Positions 53,061 to 62,777 of a stretch of 64,000 bases of DNA are shown here, piece after piece. The notes below the pieces were generated by a model, which saw only the letters and a program-made list of their open reading frames with translations, had not been told where the DNA came from and ran no database searches. Origin of the DNA: Nostoc desertorum CM1-VF14 (lineage in GTDB: Bacteria; Cyanobacteriota; Cyanobacteriia; Cyanobacteriales; Nostocaceae); NCBI GenBank assembly GCA_019359245.1, contig JAHHHR010000013.1:62001-126000 (forward strand), written 5' to 3'. Each line of letters begins with the position of its first letter. Within the stretch, counting starts at the first letter, position 1. The position numbers were made by a program, and so were the translations under genes.

Positions 53061-53677
53061 TACAAGATTTCTAAGGTGTAAGCACCGCTACTTATATTAT
53101 TATGAACTCCACCAGCAGGGCAACTACCTAGAGAATCGTTTCCAGCAAAATTTAATTCCTGACACTTTATACACCAGCGCCACTCCTTTTGTCCAGGATA
53201 GTTTGGCTCATTGAGCTTGAGAACATAGTTACCGCTTCCTTGATGGTTGTGTACTCCACCCGCAGCACAAATTCCAAGTGTTTGATTCCCTGCAAAAGCC
53301 AAGACTTGACACTTATTGCACCAGCGCCAGTTATCCTGCCCTCTTACATTTGGTGAATCCAGAATCAATACGTATTCACCACTGCCTCTATGATTATGAA
53401 CACCGCCTGCGGGACATGCTCCTAGTGAATCATTTCCAACAAAGCTTAATGCTTGACATTTCCGACACCATTGCCAATCTCCTTGACGACTTACTTGAGT
53501 AAATCCTGGCTTATGCCAAAGTGATAGTGTAACAGTTGTCCCGGTAACTCCTATACCAGTAAGCATCATATACTTCAAGAATTTTCGTCGCGTTTGCCCA
53601 CCGTTAAATACGCTATCGAATTTTCCAAATCTAAAAAACTTTGCATCTTTATTTTGAATGTTTTTATTAAATGCCAT
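53060..53677 (-). CDS. Tat-exported protein with three Cys-rich repeats
   Basis: The protein has 205 residues. Residues 30-55 form a twin-arginine signal (QTRRKFLKYMMLTGIGVTGT). The mature part is three tandem repeats of about 46 residues, each WxWCxKCQxLxFxGNxxLGxCxAGGVHNxxxSGxYxL. Each repeat has three Cys and one conserved His, enough for a metal site or disulfide. Similar repeats occur in secreted proteins of actinobacteria and others, with no known function to my knowledge. ATG 53677 is taken, three codons inside the longest frame. Confidence 0.82.
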   Translation of the reverse strand: MAFNKNIQNKDAKFFRFGKFDSVFNGGQTRRKFLKYMMLTGIGVTGTTVTLSLWHKPGFTQVSRQGDWQWCRKCQALSFVGNDSLGACPAGGVHNHRGSGEYVLILDSPNVRGQDNWRWCNKCQVLAFAGNQTLGICAAGGVHNHQGSGNYVLKLNEPNYPGQKEWRWCIKCQELNFAGNDSLGSCPAGGVHNNISSGAYTLEIL

Positions 53678-53686
53678 AATTACCAA

Positions 53687-54443
53687 CCTTTGATCGTATA
53701 ACAGGTAAACTCAGTAAAACAGAAAGTTTTACCGAACGGCTCACGGCTAAAGTTTTTTTAGTCTAAGATGCTGTTCAATGCTTAATTCTTTAACCAGCAG
53801 CTATGAGATAAATTATAACTATACCAATTTGCACCTAATGTTAATTAGAAAAAAAGATTGTGCATATTACATATTTCTTAACAAAGGATATAACAAGTAT
53901 CAAATGAGCAAAATAAAGCTTTGGAGGATTGAGGGAAATGATTTATAACTTTGAAATTGTAATAAAAATAGCAAAAGTTAACTATTATATTGACAAACTT
54001 AACGGTAGCTAGCTGAAGATGGAATTGGATAACATTTTATTTACAAAATCATTCTTTGAGAAATCCGGGTGTAAGGCAATTACAGTAAGTATTTGAAGTT
54101 AATTAATACTTATTTAGAAAAATATAACTTAATAAAAATTAAAATAAATAATTCACATCTTGCAGCTAAAAATATGAATGTCAAAACCCGGATCTATCTT
54201 TAAGGGTTTAACATTTACGGTTTAAATTTGCCAATATATCTTTTGGGGAAGGGGTAAATTTAAACCTTTCCTCCTTAACCCAAACAATAGATACCTTCTG
54301 CTGCCGCATGGCCACCGTCCCTTTTTCTTCATCATCTCTGTTTACGGAGGTATTATTTTTTAGACAAGTTTTTTAATATACGTAATTGCTCAAGTACAGT
54401 TACACTACCGACATAGTAATCACTGTTGGTGGAATACTGAGCG
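53687..54443. other. AT-rich gap
   Basis: No gene of note. An inverted pair GGTTTAAATTT (about 54212) and AAATTTAAACC (about 54253) flanks a purine-rich loop. This may be a regulatory region; nothing else is visible. Confidence 0.45.
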
Positions 54444-55265
54444 ATGTATAAAAATGGTAAAAGATTTACTGCTATTTTTATGTTGGTTTTTCTGTTGATT
54501 GTTTGTATCAACTTTGCAGTAATTGCTCAAGATAGTTCAGATGTTGTATTAATATTCATTAGGTATTGCCGAAACACTCTTCGTAGCCCTGGAATAGAAG
54601 GAGTTTACTTTAAAAAAGAGGTGATTGGCGGTCAGGAACTGTTGATTCCAGAAAAGGCCAATCTTGAAAACGAATATCGCAAAAGTCGAATTGCTAAATT
54701 TTTCCTTGGTAGAAAAAAATTAAATAGAAATCCGTTCAGTCTATCGATATCTCAACTTGCTTTTTGGACATTTCTAATTTTTGGATCTTACCTGATTATC
54801 TACGGCATAACGGGAGATTATACCAATATTTTGACTGAACAATCACTAATATTATTGGGAATCAATTCTATAACTGCGTTTGGTACCTCGTTAATTGATG
54901 GACACGGTAATGAGAAGAAGAGAAAAGGTAGCCAATGCGTTTCTGAAGGTTTTTTCCGCGATATATTATCGGATATTAATGGAGTCAACTTTCATCGGTT
55001 TCAAACATTTATTTGGACAGTTGCGATCGGACTATTTTTTGTTTGGGAGGTCATTAAAAATCTGGCAATGCCGGAATTTGATGAAACACTTTTTACACTA
55101 CAAGGAATCAGTGCCGCAACATATCTTGGGCTTAGAGGACAAGAGCAGCATGGTATGACAGAAGAGGCGAAATCTACACCCATAGAAGATAATTCATTTG
55201 AAAAACCGCTTCCACCAGAACAAGACAATCCACCGGAGAGCGATTCAACGATTTCTGCTGGCTAA
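54444..55265 (+). CDS. Four-TM membrane protein, unknown function
   Basis: The 273-residue protein has an N-terminal hydrophobic segment (about 7-29; FTAIFMLVFLLIVCINFAVI), possibly a signal anchor. Two central helices lie around SQLAFWTFLIFGSYLIIYG and SLILLGINSITAFGTSLID. A further helix pair is FQTFIWTVAIGLFFVWEVI and FTLQGISAATYLGLR. The paired pattern ISQLAFW ... LLGINSxTAxGTxLID ... FxRDIL ... HRFQTFIW ... LQGISxATYLGLR recurs, to my knowledge, in unnamed bacterial membrane proteins. C-terminal tail is Pro/Glu-rich. A terminator follows at 55284. Confidence 0.7.
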   Translation: MYKNGKRFTAIFMLVFLLIVCINFAVIAQDSSDVVLIFIRYCRNTLRSPGIEGVYFKKEVIGGQELLIPEKANLENEYRKSRIAKFFLGRKKLNRNPFSLSISQLAFWTFLIFGSYLIIYGITGDYTNILTEQSLILLGINSITAFGTSLIDGHGNEKKRKGSQCVSEGFFRDILSDINGVNFHRFQTFIWTVAIGLFFVWEVIKNLAMPEFDETLFTLQGISAATYLGLRGQEQHGMTEEAKSTPIEDNSFEKPLPPEQDNPPESDSTISAG

Positions 55266-55283
55266 ATCTTAGACAGTTCTTAA

Positions 55284-55326
55284 TAAGGAGTTTAGTAGTT
55301 GGAAAAAATAAGGGCTAAACTCCTTA
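55284..55326 (+). terminator. Terminator hairpin
   Basis: Perfect 12-bp arms TAAGGAGTTTAG (55284-55295) and CTAAACTCCTTA (55315-55326) flank a 19-base loop, 18 bases behind the stop of the membrane protein gene. Confidence 0.65.
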
Positions 55327-55359
55327 CTACGAACTTGCTAGCAAAAGCAATAATTTCAG

Positions 55360-57099
55360 ATGTTAAGATCAGCTAGATTTGCAAGCATACTTTGTATGGT
55401 AGTTCTGCACGCACTTTCAGATCTCATCGACTGCGATTTTGCTATCACCAACTCATCTCCTAGTTATTGGTACGAAGGGCGTTGTCTCCAAAGTGGCGGT
55501 CGCCTAAGATTACCCCGCACCTCACTATCTGAAGCGATCGCCCACGGGCTAATGCAACAACTCGCCAACAATAACTGTTATTCTCGTGAAGGCAAGATGT
55601 ATGGAATACTATTAGTTGAACTGCCTAATGGCGAACAAAAGATACTCAAAGCCTTCTCCGGTCTTTTGAATGGTTGCAGTGTGGTTGAGGGCTGGGTTCC
55701 ACCAATTCCAGGACGAGACGAAGTTGCTTTAGAAGAAGCCCGCACTTTAGCACAGTTGGATGCGATTAAACAGGAAATTATTACCTTAAAGCAACTGACC
55801 GAACGCCAGCAGTATGAAACCCTGTCTGATGAATTTAAGCAACAGTTGCAAACAATGAGCGATCGCCATCGCCATTGCAAACAGCAAAGACAGGAAAAAC
55901 GTCAGCAAATCTGCAATACACTTACTCCAGAAGCACTTAGAATTGCCCTTGAACAACTTGACGAAGAAAGTCGTCAGATGGGAATTAAGCGACGACAACT
56001 TAAACGTCAGCAAAATGCTGTATTACAGCCCCTACAACAGTTAATTGCAGCGACAGATGCGCGAATTAGCGAACTGAAACAACAGCGTAAAGAACTGTCC
56101 CGGCAATTACAAGCTCAGATGCACGCTACTTACAGCCTGACTAATTTTTCTGGGCGATCGCTATCATTACAGCAATTAATGCCAGGAGGCTCCCCCACAG
56201 GTACAGGAGATTGTTGTGCCCCAAAGCTGCTCCATTATGCGGCAACACATAATTTAAAACCATTGGCTATGGCAGAATTTTGGTGGGGAGTGTCTTCAGT
56301 AAATCAGGATAAAATTCAGGGAGAATTTTATGGAGCGTGTGCTGAACGATGTCAGCCATTGATGGGGTTTTTGCTCTCTGGGTTAAGGTATAACCCCCCA
56401 GCCCCGTTACCTGCAAGGGAAGGGGGAGTAAGAAGTTCCTCCCCTGATAGGGGAGGGGTTTGGGGAGAGTTCATACCCATTATTTATGAAGACGAATGGC
56501 TGATTGCTGTAAACAAACCTGCTGGATTACTTTCAGTACCTGGGCGTTATAGCGATCGCCAAGATAGTGTCTTGAGTCGCTTTCGTCATCTGTTACCTGA
56601 TGGGATAACGCTTGCATCTGTGCATCGTCTAGATCAAGAAACTTCCGGGATTTTGTTGTTGGCACGCGATCGTCAAATCCATCGGCAACTCAGCCAGCAG
56701 TTTCAGCAACGCCAGGTTCACAAAGTTTATGAAGCAATCCTTTCCGGTGCTGTGACAGTTGAACAAGGTGTGATTGAATTGCCACTGTGGGGAGACCCTG
56801 AAAATCGCCCTTATCAAAAAGTTAATTGGCAGCACGGTAAACCCAGCTTGACACACTTCCAGGTTATAGCGAGGGAACAAGATTACACCCGCGTAGAATT
56901 TACGCCCCTCACAGGACGCACCCATCAATTAAGGGTTCATGCGGCTGATGCGCGAGGGCTTGGGGTGAGTATTTTAGGCGATCGCCTTTATGGATGCTGT
57001 GCAGTTACCAGTCGCTTACATCTGCACGCCAGAGAACTTCGCTTCAAGCATCCGCAGTCAGAAAAAACCCTTCATTTACAAGCAATTACACCCTTTTGA
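55360..57099 (+). CDS. RluA-family RNA pseudouridine synthase with long N-terminal extension
   Basis: The protein has 579 residues against 300-350 for simple RluA enzymes. Residues 1-290 are a cyanobacterial/proteobacterial-type extension with coiled coil (residues 130-250, Gln/Arg-rich) and a FYGACAERCQPLM motif. The catalytic domain begins IIYEDEWLIAVNKPAGLLSV near 365; the active aspartate is in HRLDQETSGI (about 424-433) and GRTHQLRVH closes the core. It isomerises uridine in rRNA or tRNA. Residues 345-368 (PAPLPAREGGVRSSSPDRGG) come from a genome repeat inserted in frame. The first ATG at 55360 was used; the true start may be later. Confidence 0.88.
   Translation: MLRSARFASILCMVVLHALSDLIDCDFAITNSSPSYWYEGRCLQSGGRLRLPRTSLSEAIAHGLMQQLANNNCYSREGKMYGILLVELPNGEQKILKAFSGLLNGCSVVEGWVPPIPGRDEVALEEARTLAQLDAIKQEIITLKQLTERQQYETLSDEFKQQLQTMSDRHRHCKQQRQEKRQQICNTLTPEALRIALEQLDEESRQMGIKRRQLKRQQNAVLQPLQQLIAATDARISELKQQRKELSRQLQAQMHATYSLTNFSGRSLSLQQLMPGGSPTGTGDCCAPKLLHYAATHNLKPLAMAEFWWGVSSVNQDKIQGEFYGACAERCQPLMGFLLSGLRYNPPAPLPAREGGVRSSSPDRGGVWGEFIPIIYEDEWLIAVNKPAGLLSVPGRYSDRQDSVLSRFRHLLPDGITLASVHRLDQETSGILLLARDRQIHRQLSQQFQQRQVHKVYEAILSGAVTVEQGVIELPLWGDPENRPYQKVNWQHGKPSLTHFQVIAREQDYTRVEFTPLTGRTHQLRVHAADARGLGVSILGDRLYGCCAVTSRLHLHARELRFKHPQSEKTLHLQAITPF
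56392..56470. repeat. Genome repeat inserted in frame into the RluA gene
   Basis: CCCCCCAGCCCCGTTACCTG to GATAGGGGAGGGGTTTGGGG is the same interspersed family as 625-745 and 25790-25895, with an inner TCCTCCCCTGATAGGGGAGG palindrome. It adds about 25 residues between the extension and catalytic domain without breaking the frame. Confidence 0.7.
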
Positions 57100-57205
57100 C
57101 ACTCAACGAAGAGGACTTGGGGACAAGAAAAATTAGGGACAAGAGGAAAGACTTGTTGCAATTACTCATACCAATTTACGAAAGAATTGATACAAATTTT
57201 TTTGC

Positions 57206-57251
57206 CTCCCCTGCTCCCTGCTCCCTGCTCCCTGCCCCCTGCCCCCTGCCT
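57206..57251. repeat. CTCCCTG short tandem repeat
   Basis: Six copies of a CTCCCTG/CCCCCTG heptamer lie between the convergent RluA and oxidase genes, non-coding. Confidence 0.75.
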
Positions 57252-57261
57252 TCTCTCTTGC

Positions 57262-58761
57262 CTATAAAGGTGGAGCTGGAAGTGGCTTTGCCGCAACTGC
57301 CAAAGGTGAGCGTCCGCCCCGTCCCACTTCAAACTGATTCATCATATCGTGGTCTTCGTGAACCGCATTGTGGCAGTGTGACATATATTTACCTGTATTA
57401 GGGCCAAACTTACCAATAACTCGTATAGTTTCGTTTTCCCCAACATAAAAGACATCTTTTAACCCACGCTCGTAAGGAAAAGGTGGTCTACCATTACGGT
57501 CAAGCATTTGGCAATCAATTAGGTGAAGGTGGATAGGATGAAACGCACGACCTGATGGGTTAGACAATTTCCAGATTTCAATCTCGCCTAATCGAGGATT
57601 AGCATCAATTCGGGTGTTATTCCAGGCTTTGCCATTGATCACCCACAGATTATTAGAGCGCTCATACTTAAATTCTCTAGTTCGCACTGCTGAAGATTCT
57701 GGGATAGGCTGGATTGTACGTAACCTGGAGGGAATAGAGCTATTATCTGGTTCACGCCGCACAACATCAAAGCGCATAATTTGATTCGTACCGTCATAAT
57801 TCGTGTTGTTAGGAAGTCCGAGATTTCGTAGCACTACCTGAGAGCCGACTGGGTATTTAGAAAAGTCAATAATAAATTCGTAACGTTCTGCTGCCGCCAA
57901 CCGGAAATTTTTGACTTTAACTGGTGCGCTCATTAATCCGGCATCAGTGCCAATCATAATAAAATCATCGCCGTTGCTCAGGGCAAGATTATAAGAGCGC
58001 GAAATCGAACCATTCAAGATCCGGAAACGGTACTTACAGGTACCTACCTCCATGCGCGGCCAAGGCGCACCATTGACCAAAATGACATCACCATATTGGC
58101 TTATTTTACCTTGGGTATTGAAGACTAACTTGCCAGTATTAGTAAACTGCTTATCTTGGATAAACAGTGGTACGTCGTATTTACCCTTGGGTAAAGGTAG
58201 TCCAAGCTCAAAGTCATCTTGAACAATGTACATACCTGCCAAACCCATATAAATATTACGCGCAGTATTATGAATGGCGTGGTCGTGATACCATAAGGTA
58301 GCCACGCGTTTGTTCGGATAGACGTAATCTTTGTAGAAACCCGGTGGTGTCAAATCTTCAGCATAGCCATCGTACTGCGGTAACGATGCCATGCCATGCA
58401 AGTGAACTGATGTTGGTGTATCGACACTGTTATTGATAAAGCGAATTATTGATTGTCGCCCTTGACGTTGCTTAATCGTGGGGCCAGGAGCAATACCGTT
58501 ATACGCCCATATCTGCGTTGTTAGCCCAGGCAAAATATTGACCTGAGCTTTTTTCATCGTGATCTGGTAGTAATCTGTGGTCGCATTACTCCGAACTGGT
58601 TTAAGTACTGGCGGTATGGGAAGTTTAACACTAAAACGAGGAGGCTGAGGACTACCAGCAGTTGCTGCTTGTCCACGAGATAGCAAGCCTATAGGAATCA
58701 GCAAAGAACCACCTGTAAGCGCTCCTAGCTTTAGGGCTTCTCGTCTAGTTATTTTTATCAC
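57262..58761 (-). CDS. Tat-exported multicopper oxidase
   Basis: The protein is 499 residues when started at GTG 58761, which puts the twin-arginine signal (TRREALKLGALTGGSLLIP) near the start; a TTG at 58812 would add 17 residues and has no ribosome site. Three cupredoxin domains carry HLHG and WYHDH (about 122 and 162) in the first, and HPIHLH and HCHNAVHEDHDMM in the third, giving all trinuclear and type 1 copper ligands including an axial Met. The likely location is periplasm. The family includes laccases, bilirubin-oxidase/CotA-like enzymes; the substrate is unknown. Confidence 0.9.
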   Translation of the reverse strand: MIKITRREALKLGALTGGSLLIPIGLLSRGQAATAGSPQPPRFSVKLPIPPVLKPVRSNATTDYYQITMKKAQVNILPGLTTQIWAYNGIAPGPTIKQRQGRQSIIRFINNSVDTPTSVHLHGMASLPQYDGYAEDLTPPGFYKDYVYPNKRVATLWYHDHAIHNTARNIYMGLAGMYIVQDDFELGLPLPKGKYDVPLFIQDKQFTNTGKLVFNTQGKISQYGDVILVNGAPWPRMEVGTCKYRFRILNGSISRSYNLALSNGDDFIMIGTDAGLMSAPVKVKNFRLAAAERYEFIIDFSKYPVGSQVVLRNLGLPNNTNYDGTNQIMRFDVVRREPDNSSIPSRLRTIQPIPESSAVRTREFKYERSNNLWVINGKAWNNTRIDANPRLGEIEIWKLSNPSGRAFHPIHLHLIDCQMLDRNGRPPFPYERGLKDVFYVGENETIRVIGKFGPNTGKYMSHCHNAVHEDHDMMNQFEVGRGGRSPLAVAAKPLPAPPL

Positions 58762-58812
58762 TTTTATTTCTTTATTGGTGTATTGCGAAATTGGACTGAA
58801 TGGTTCTAGCAA

Positions 58813-59300
58813 TCAGTAGATTTGAAAAAGTTTGAAATCCTAAAATTTACGTATTATACAAACACATCATCTTGTGTATCAACGTAAATAGGTCGTTTTA
58901 CCTTTTTACAAACCATCTTTTATCCGTTGCATAGTATTTTTTATTTTTTTGTAAATTTTTGTTTGTTTGTTAAATTTACAAATATATCTGTAAAAAGTCA
59001 ACCAATTAGTAATTAAATTAAACCTCACACCACTACAATTGACATGATTTTTGCTTTACTGTTTGCATCCCTACTTCTTTTTAAATTCAGGAAAGCCAAC
59101 ACCTTAATCACTGAGTTTTTTAAGCCAGTGAAAAAGTTTTTGTACGCTGGTTATAAATTTTTAAGTGACTTATGAATAGCAAACTTATCTACAACATTCA
59201 ACCATTCAATCTCTTTTTTTAGTACAGTTAATTGCTGACTAAAACCATTATAATTTAATGCTTTTACTTGATATTAATTCACGAGTGGTGTAAGGCAGAA
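58813..59300. other. AT-rich gap upstream of the oxidase
   Basis: No gene. Probably the oxidase promoter region and, from about 59100, old mobile-DNA flank. Confidence 0.45.
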
Positions 59301-59388
59301 ATCAAGAAGAAACAGTCTATCGCCGTGTAGATAACGGCTGTGCTGAAGGACACGCACAATTACAAACAACTGAAGTGCGTAGGCGTAG
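59301..59388. repeat. 88-bp direct repeat, left copy
   Basis: Matches 63079-63166 over 88 bp, with shared blocks AACAGTCTATCGCCGTGTA and GACACGCACAATTACAA and GTAGGCGTAG. The two copies bracket the rluA fragment, a MITE and the intron-interrupted iscB gene. Its own frames contain stops. Confidence 0.8.
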
Positions 59389-59398
59389 ACAGCCGTAG

Positions 59399-59758
59399 GT
59401 ATTGGCACGCGATCACTAAATCCACCGGCAACTCAGCCAGCAGTTTCAGTAACGTCAGGTTCACGAGGTTTATAAAGCAATACTTTTCGGTGCTGTGACA
59501 GTCGAACAAGGTGTGATTGAATTGCCACTGTGGGGAGATCCTGAAAATCGTCCTTATCAAAAAGTTAATTGGCAGCACGGTAAACCCAGCTTGACACACT
59601 TCCAGGTCATAGCAAGAGAACAAGATTACACCCGCGTGGAATTTACACCCTTCACAGGACGCACCCATCAATTAAGGGTTCATGCAGCTGATGCGCGAGG
59701 GCTTGGGGTGAGTATTTTAGGTGATCGCCTTTATGGATGCTATGCAGTCTGGAACTTG
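59399..59758 (+). pseudogene. Duplicated fragment of the RluA-family gene
   Basis: It corresponds to about 56659-57000 of the intact gene (GTGTGATTGAATTGCCACTG and CGGTAAACCCAGCTTGACAC are shared). TAA stops replace codons in GATCACTAAATCC, TTTCAGTAACG and TTTATAAAGC. The catalytic HRLD part is absent. The later stretch from 59495 remains open by chance. Confidence 0.9.
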
Positions 59759-59862
59759 TGACAATCGACTTGATTTTTAAATTTGTATGTGATAATTTCT
59801 GCTTGTAGTCATTAAACGGTTAGTCGACCGACTTACCGTATATAAAGAAACTAATATCGCGG

Positions 59863-59950
59863 TTAAGAGACTTCCAAATAAAAAATATCCAAGTAATGCT
59901 TGTGAAACTACTGCAAAAAATCGGATGATTTATTCCTTGAAAATCCTTAA
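59863..59950. mobile_element. MITE-like element, copy C (88 bp)
   Basis: Left end TTAAGAGACTTCCAAATAAA is close to copy B (TTAGGGACTTCCAAATAAAA). The right end reads, reversed, TTAAGGATTTTCAAGGAATA, a diverged inverted repeat. No coding content. Confidence 0.5.
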
Positions 59951-60209
59951 TGAGCGGTAAAGACAAGAGTCCTGGAGTTTACTTATAGGCTCTCATTCTT
60001 ATCTTTTCTTTAATCAAAGGAGTAATAAAAAAGTTGCTGAATCAGTTTTAAAAATTCTTATTTGTATTGCCACAACGCTTAGTCAATTCCTTTAGTGTCT
60101 TATTGTATGGGGTCAATCCAAAAAAACTCATACTCCTGCTCTTAAAGCTTTCTTGGCACAGCCTGCCATTCTGCCGACTCACTATTGTAAATCTAAAATT
60201 CAAAATTAG

Positions 60210-60334
60210 ATGACTAAAGTATTCATCTCGATGCTAACCAACAACCGTTGTATCCAGTACGCATCAGCCGTGCTAGGCTGCTATTGTCACAAGGTAAAGC
60301 TACTGTCTTCCAGCGATATCCCTTTACTATAATT
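60210..60334 (+). pseudogene. IscB-like (RRXRR) gene, 5' exon
   Basis: With one base restored near 60228 the frame reads VFIL-DANQQPLYPVRISRAR, then LLLSQGKATVFQRYPFTII, the N-terminal RRXRR/PLMP-type region of IscB HNH nucleases (PLMP-xxxxRARxLLxxGKAxVxxRxPFTI). The Met at 60210 opens it. It is cut after FTII by a group II intron and continues at 62778. Upstream 59950-60209 may hold the guide RNA region, but no fold was verified. Confidence 0.78.
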
Positions 60335-62777
60335 GCGCGACGTAGCTCAAGCTGCGTGTTCTGAGTGGAGAGCCTTCTCTCCCAGAGGATTTCGTCCCTC
60401 TGTCCCCACGTAAAAGACTCTCAGAGTCCGGTCACGTTGAAAGTAAGTAATGAAATCAATGGAATGCAGACCACGAAAGTAGCCTTACCTAGAAGCCCAA
60501 TCCGGGAAGGAGCAAGGGGAAGCACGAAAGGGTTAATTACCAGTAACCATCGTTTGTACGCCTCGTGATGAACGGAGAGTGAAATCAGGCTGAAACACTC
60601 CGACCAAAAGGTAAGTGGGTAAGAGGGTGGAGATTATTAATCTCCAACTAAAAAGAATTAAGGCTGATGATTCCTTAACTCTGACGAAACAAAACTCCCA
60701 CCGGGGTAGAGATGGAACCCGACCCGTGCAAATCTCAAACACACGGAACTACGGAAAGCCCTACAGGTTCTCTAGGAGGTCGATACCTAGAGTAAGCCAA
60801 CCGCAAGGAAAGCAGAATTACTTAGAGGGTAAAGGATGTCAGAAAAAGCGAATGTTAGGGGTAATGCCTTAAATAAAGGTTCTAAATTTGCCTTACATCG
60901 AAAGATGGCTAAATTCTGACAGGTGTTCAACCATAAACCTAAGTCATGAAATCAAATCACTGTGAAAGATAGATTCGGCAACGAAATCGGAGCAGAGAAA
61001 TTACCAGAAAAGTGGGGGGATGTCGATTGGAAATCCGCCACAAAGGTAGTTAGAAATCTCAGACAAAGGATTTATCGGGCAACCCAAAGGGGAGAGTGGA
61101 ATAAGGTAAAAAGCCTTATGAAACTTATGCTGAAGAGTACTTCTAATCTGCTACTTGCAATCAGGAGAGTTACTCAACTGAATCAAGGAAAGAAAACCGC
61201 CGGAATCGACGGTCAAAAAATCCTAAAACCAGAACAGAGAATCAAACTGATACAAGAAGTCCTGGCACTAAGGTCTTGGAAAGCAAAGCCGACGCGGAGG
61301 GTGTATATCCCAAAAGCTAATGGTAAGCGCAGACCTTTAGGCATACCTACGGTAAAGGACAGAGTAATGCAAGCGATTGTCAAAAACTCCTTAGAACCAA
61401 GCTGGGAGGCTCGATTTGAGGCTAACTCCTACGGTTTTCGACCCGGTAGAAGTTGCCAAGATGCTATAGAACAGGTTCACATTAGACTCCGTAAAGGAGG
61501 TGATGAATGGGTTCTAGATGCGGATATCAAAGGAGCATTTGACAATATCAGCCATGATTATATTCTCAATGCTATTAATCTAATTCCTGGCAAAGAGCTA
61601 ATAAAACTTTGGCTGAAAGCAGGTTATGTGGAATCCAATAAGTTAAATCCAACTGAGGACGGAACACCTCAAGGCGGCATTATCAGCCCATTACTGGCTA
61701 ATATCGCACTTGATGGCATGGAAAGCGAAGTATTGTCCAAACACGTCAAGATTGTTCAAAGCGTGGGCAAACAATATAAAGGCAAAACCTATTACCAAAA
61801 CAGGAAATATCCTAAGTTTGGTTACATAAGATATGCCGATGATTTCCTCGTTACCGCCCAGACACGAGAGGACTTAGAGGAAGTACTGCCCGAAATCAGA
61901 GAATGGTTAAAAATCAGAGGGTTGGAACTCAACGAAGAAAAAACCCAAATTGTCAATAAACAACAAGGTTTCAACTTCTTAGGGTTCAATATCCGCTCTT
62001 ATAAAGACCAAACAACTCTGTGCAAACCTCAAAAGGAAAAGATGCTAGCCAAACTCCATGAGATTAGAGGATGGCTCAAAAGACACAAAACGGTAAAACC
62101 GGAGGAAGTCATAAGGCATCTTAACCCAATTATCCGAGGGTGGGCAAACTACTACAGGCACTCCGCCAGCAAGGAAATATTTGCAACATTTAACCACAGG
62201 ATTGTAAAAATGATGTGGCAATGGTGCAAACGAAGGCATCACAGAAGACGCTTAAAATGGGTGAAACATAAATATTTTACCCGCCTAAGAAGCGACCACT
62301 GGACATTCTTCGCCAAGGTGAAAAATCGCCGAGGAGAAGACGAAATCCTTTACTTGCTCGATGCTAGTGATATTAAAATCACAAGGCATTCCAAGGTAAA
62401 AGGAACAGCCAGTCCAGATGACTCCTCCTTGACCAAATACTGGGAAACTCGCCAAAAAGACCTCGGTAAAAGCGTTTGGGCTAAAGGCTCAAAACTTTAT
62501 CAAGTGGCGCAAAACCAGAAATGGAGGTGTACCAAATGTGGTGAATACTTGCTTAACGGAGAACCTATCCACACACATCACATCATTCCTGTTGCTGAAA
62601 ATGGACTAGATGAATCATTTAATCTGGAACATTTACACAAGGCTTGTCACAAGAATGAACACAGTACTCAATCACCAAAACTCAATGGTTTTTGAATGCC
62701 AGAGCCGGATGATGCGAAAGTGTCACGTCCGGTTCGTTGGGGAGGGAGATGGGGCGACCCATGCTCTCTTACCCGAC
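60335..62777 (+). mobile_element. Group II intron inserted in the iscB-like gene
   Basis: The 5' end GCGCGACGTAGCTC resembles the GUGYG consensus start with one change. The 3' end includes domain V (62703-62736: GAGCCGGATGATG ... GTCACGTCCGGTTC with a GAAA loop) and finishes ACCCGAC (AY end). Exons join FTII to LKESLSHL in frame, which fixes the boundaries. About 600 bases of structured 5' RNA precede the encoded RT gene. Length 2443 nt. Confidence 0.85.
60962..62695 (+). CDS. ltrA: Group II intron-encoded reverse transcriptase/maturase with HNH endonuclease
   Basis: The protein has 577 residues. Reverse transcriptase blocks are AGIDGQ, RRVYIPKANGKRRPLGIPTV, FRPGRSCQDAI, DADIKGAFDNISH, GTPQGGIISPLLANIAL and the catalytic YADDFLV. 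The maturase domain X (GWANYYRH and KMMWQWCKRRHHRR) follows. An HNH nuclease closes it, with CTKCGE, THHIIPVAENG and LHKACH. It splices and mobilises the host intron by target-primed reverse transcription. GTG at 60962 is the first start. The protein appears complete, so the intron may be active. Confidence 0.93.
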   Translation: MKDRFGNEIGAEKLPEKWGDVDWKSATKVVRNLRQRIYRATQRGEWNKVKSLMKLMLKSTSNLLLAIRRVTQLNQGKKTAGIDGQKILKPEQRIKLIQEVLALRSWKAKPTRRVYIPKANGKRRPLGIPTVKDRVMQAIVKNSLEPSWEARFEANSYGFRPGRSCQDAIEQVHIRLRKGGDEWVLDADIKGAFDNISHDYILNAINLIPGKELIKLWLKAGYVESNKLNPTEDGTPQGGIISPLLANIALDGMESEVLSKHVKIVQSVGKQYKGKTYYQNRKYPKFGYIRYADDFLVTAQTREDLEEVLPEIREWLKIRGLELNEEKTQIVNKQQGFNFLGFNIRSYKDQTTLCKPQKEKMLAKLHEIRGWLKRHKTVKPEEVIRHLNPIIRGWANYYRHSASKEIFATFNHRIVKMMWQWCKRRHHRRRLKWVKHKYFTRLRSDHWTFFAKVKNRRGEDEILYLLDASDIKITRHSKVKGTASPDDSSLTKYWETRQKDLGKSVWAKGSKLYQVAQNQKWRCTKCGEYLLNGEPIHTHHIIPVAENGLDESFNLEHLHKACHKNEHSTQSPKLNGF

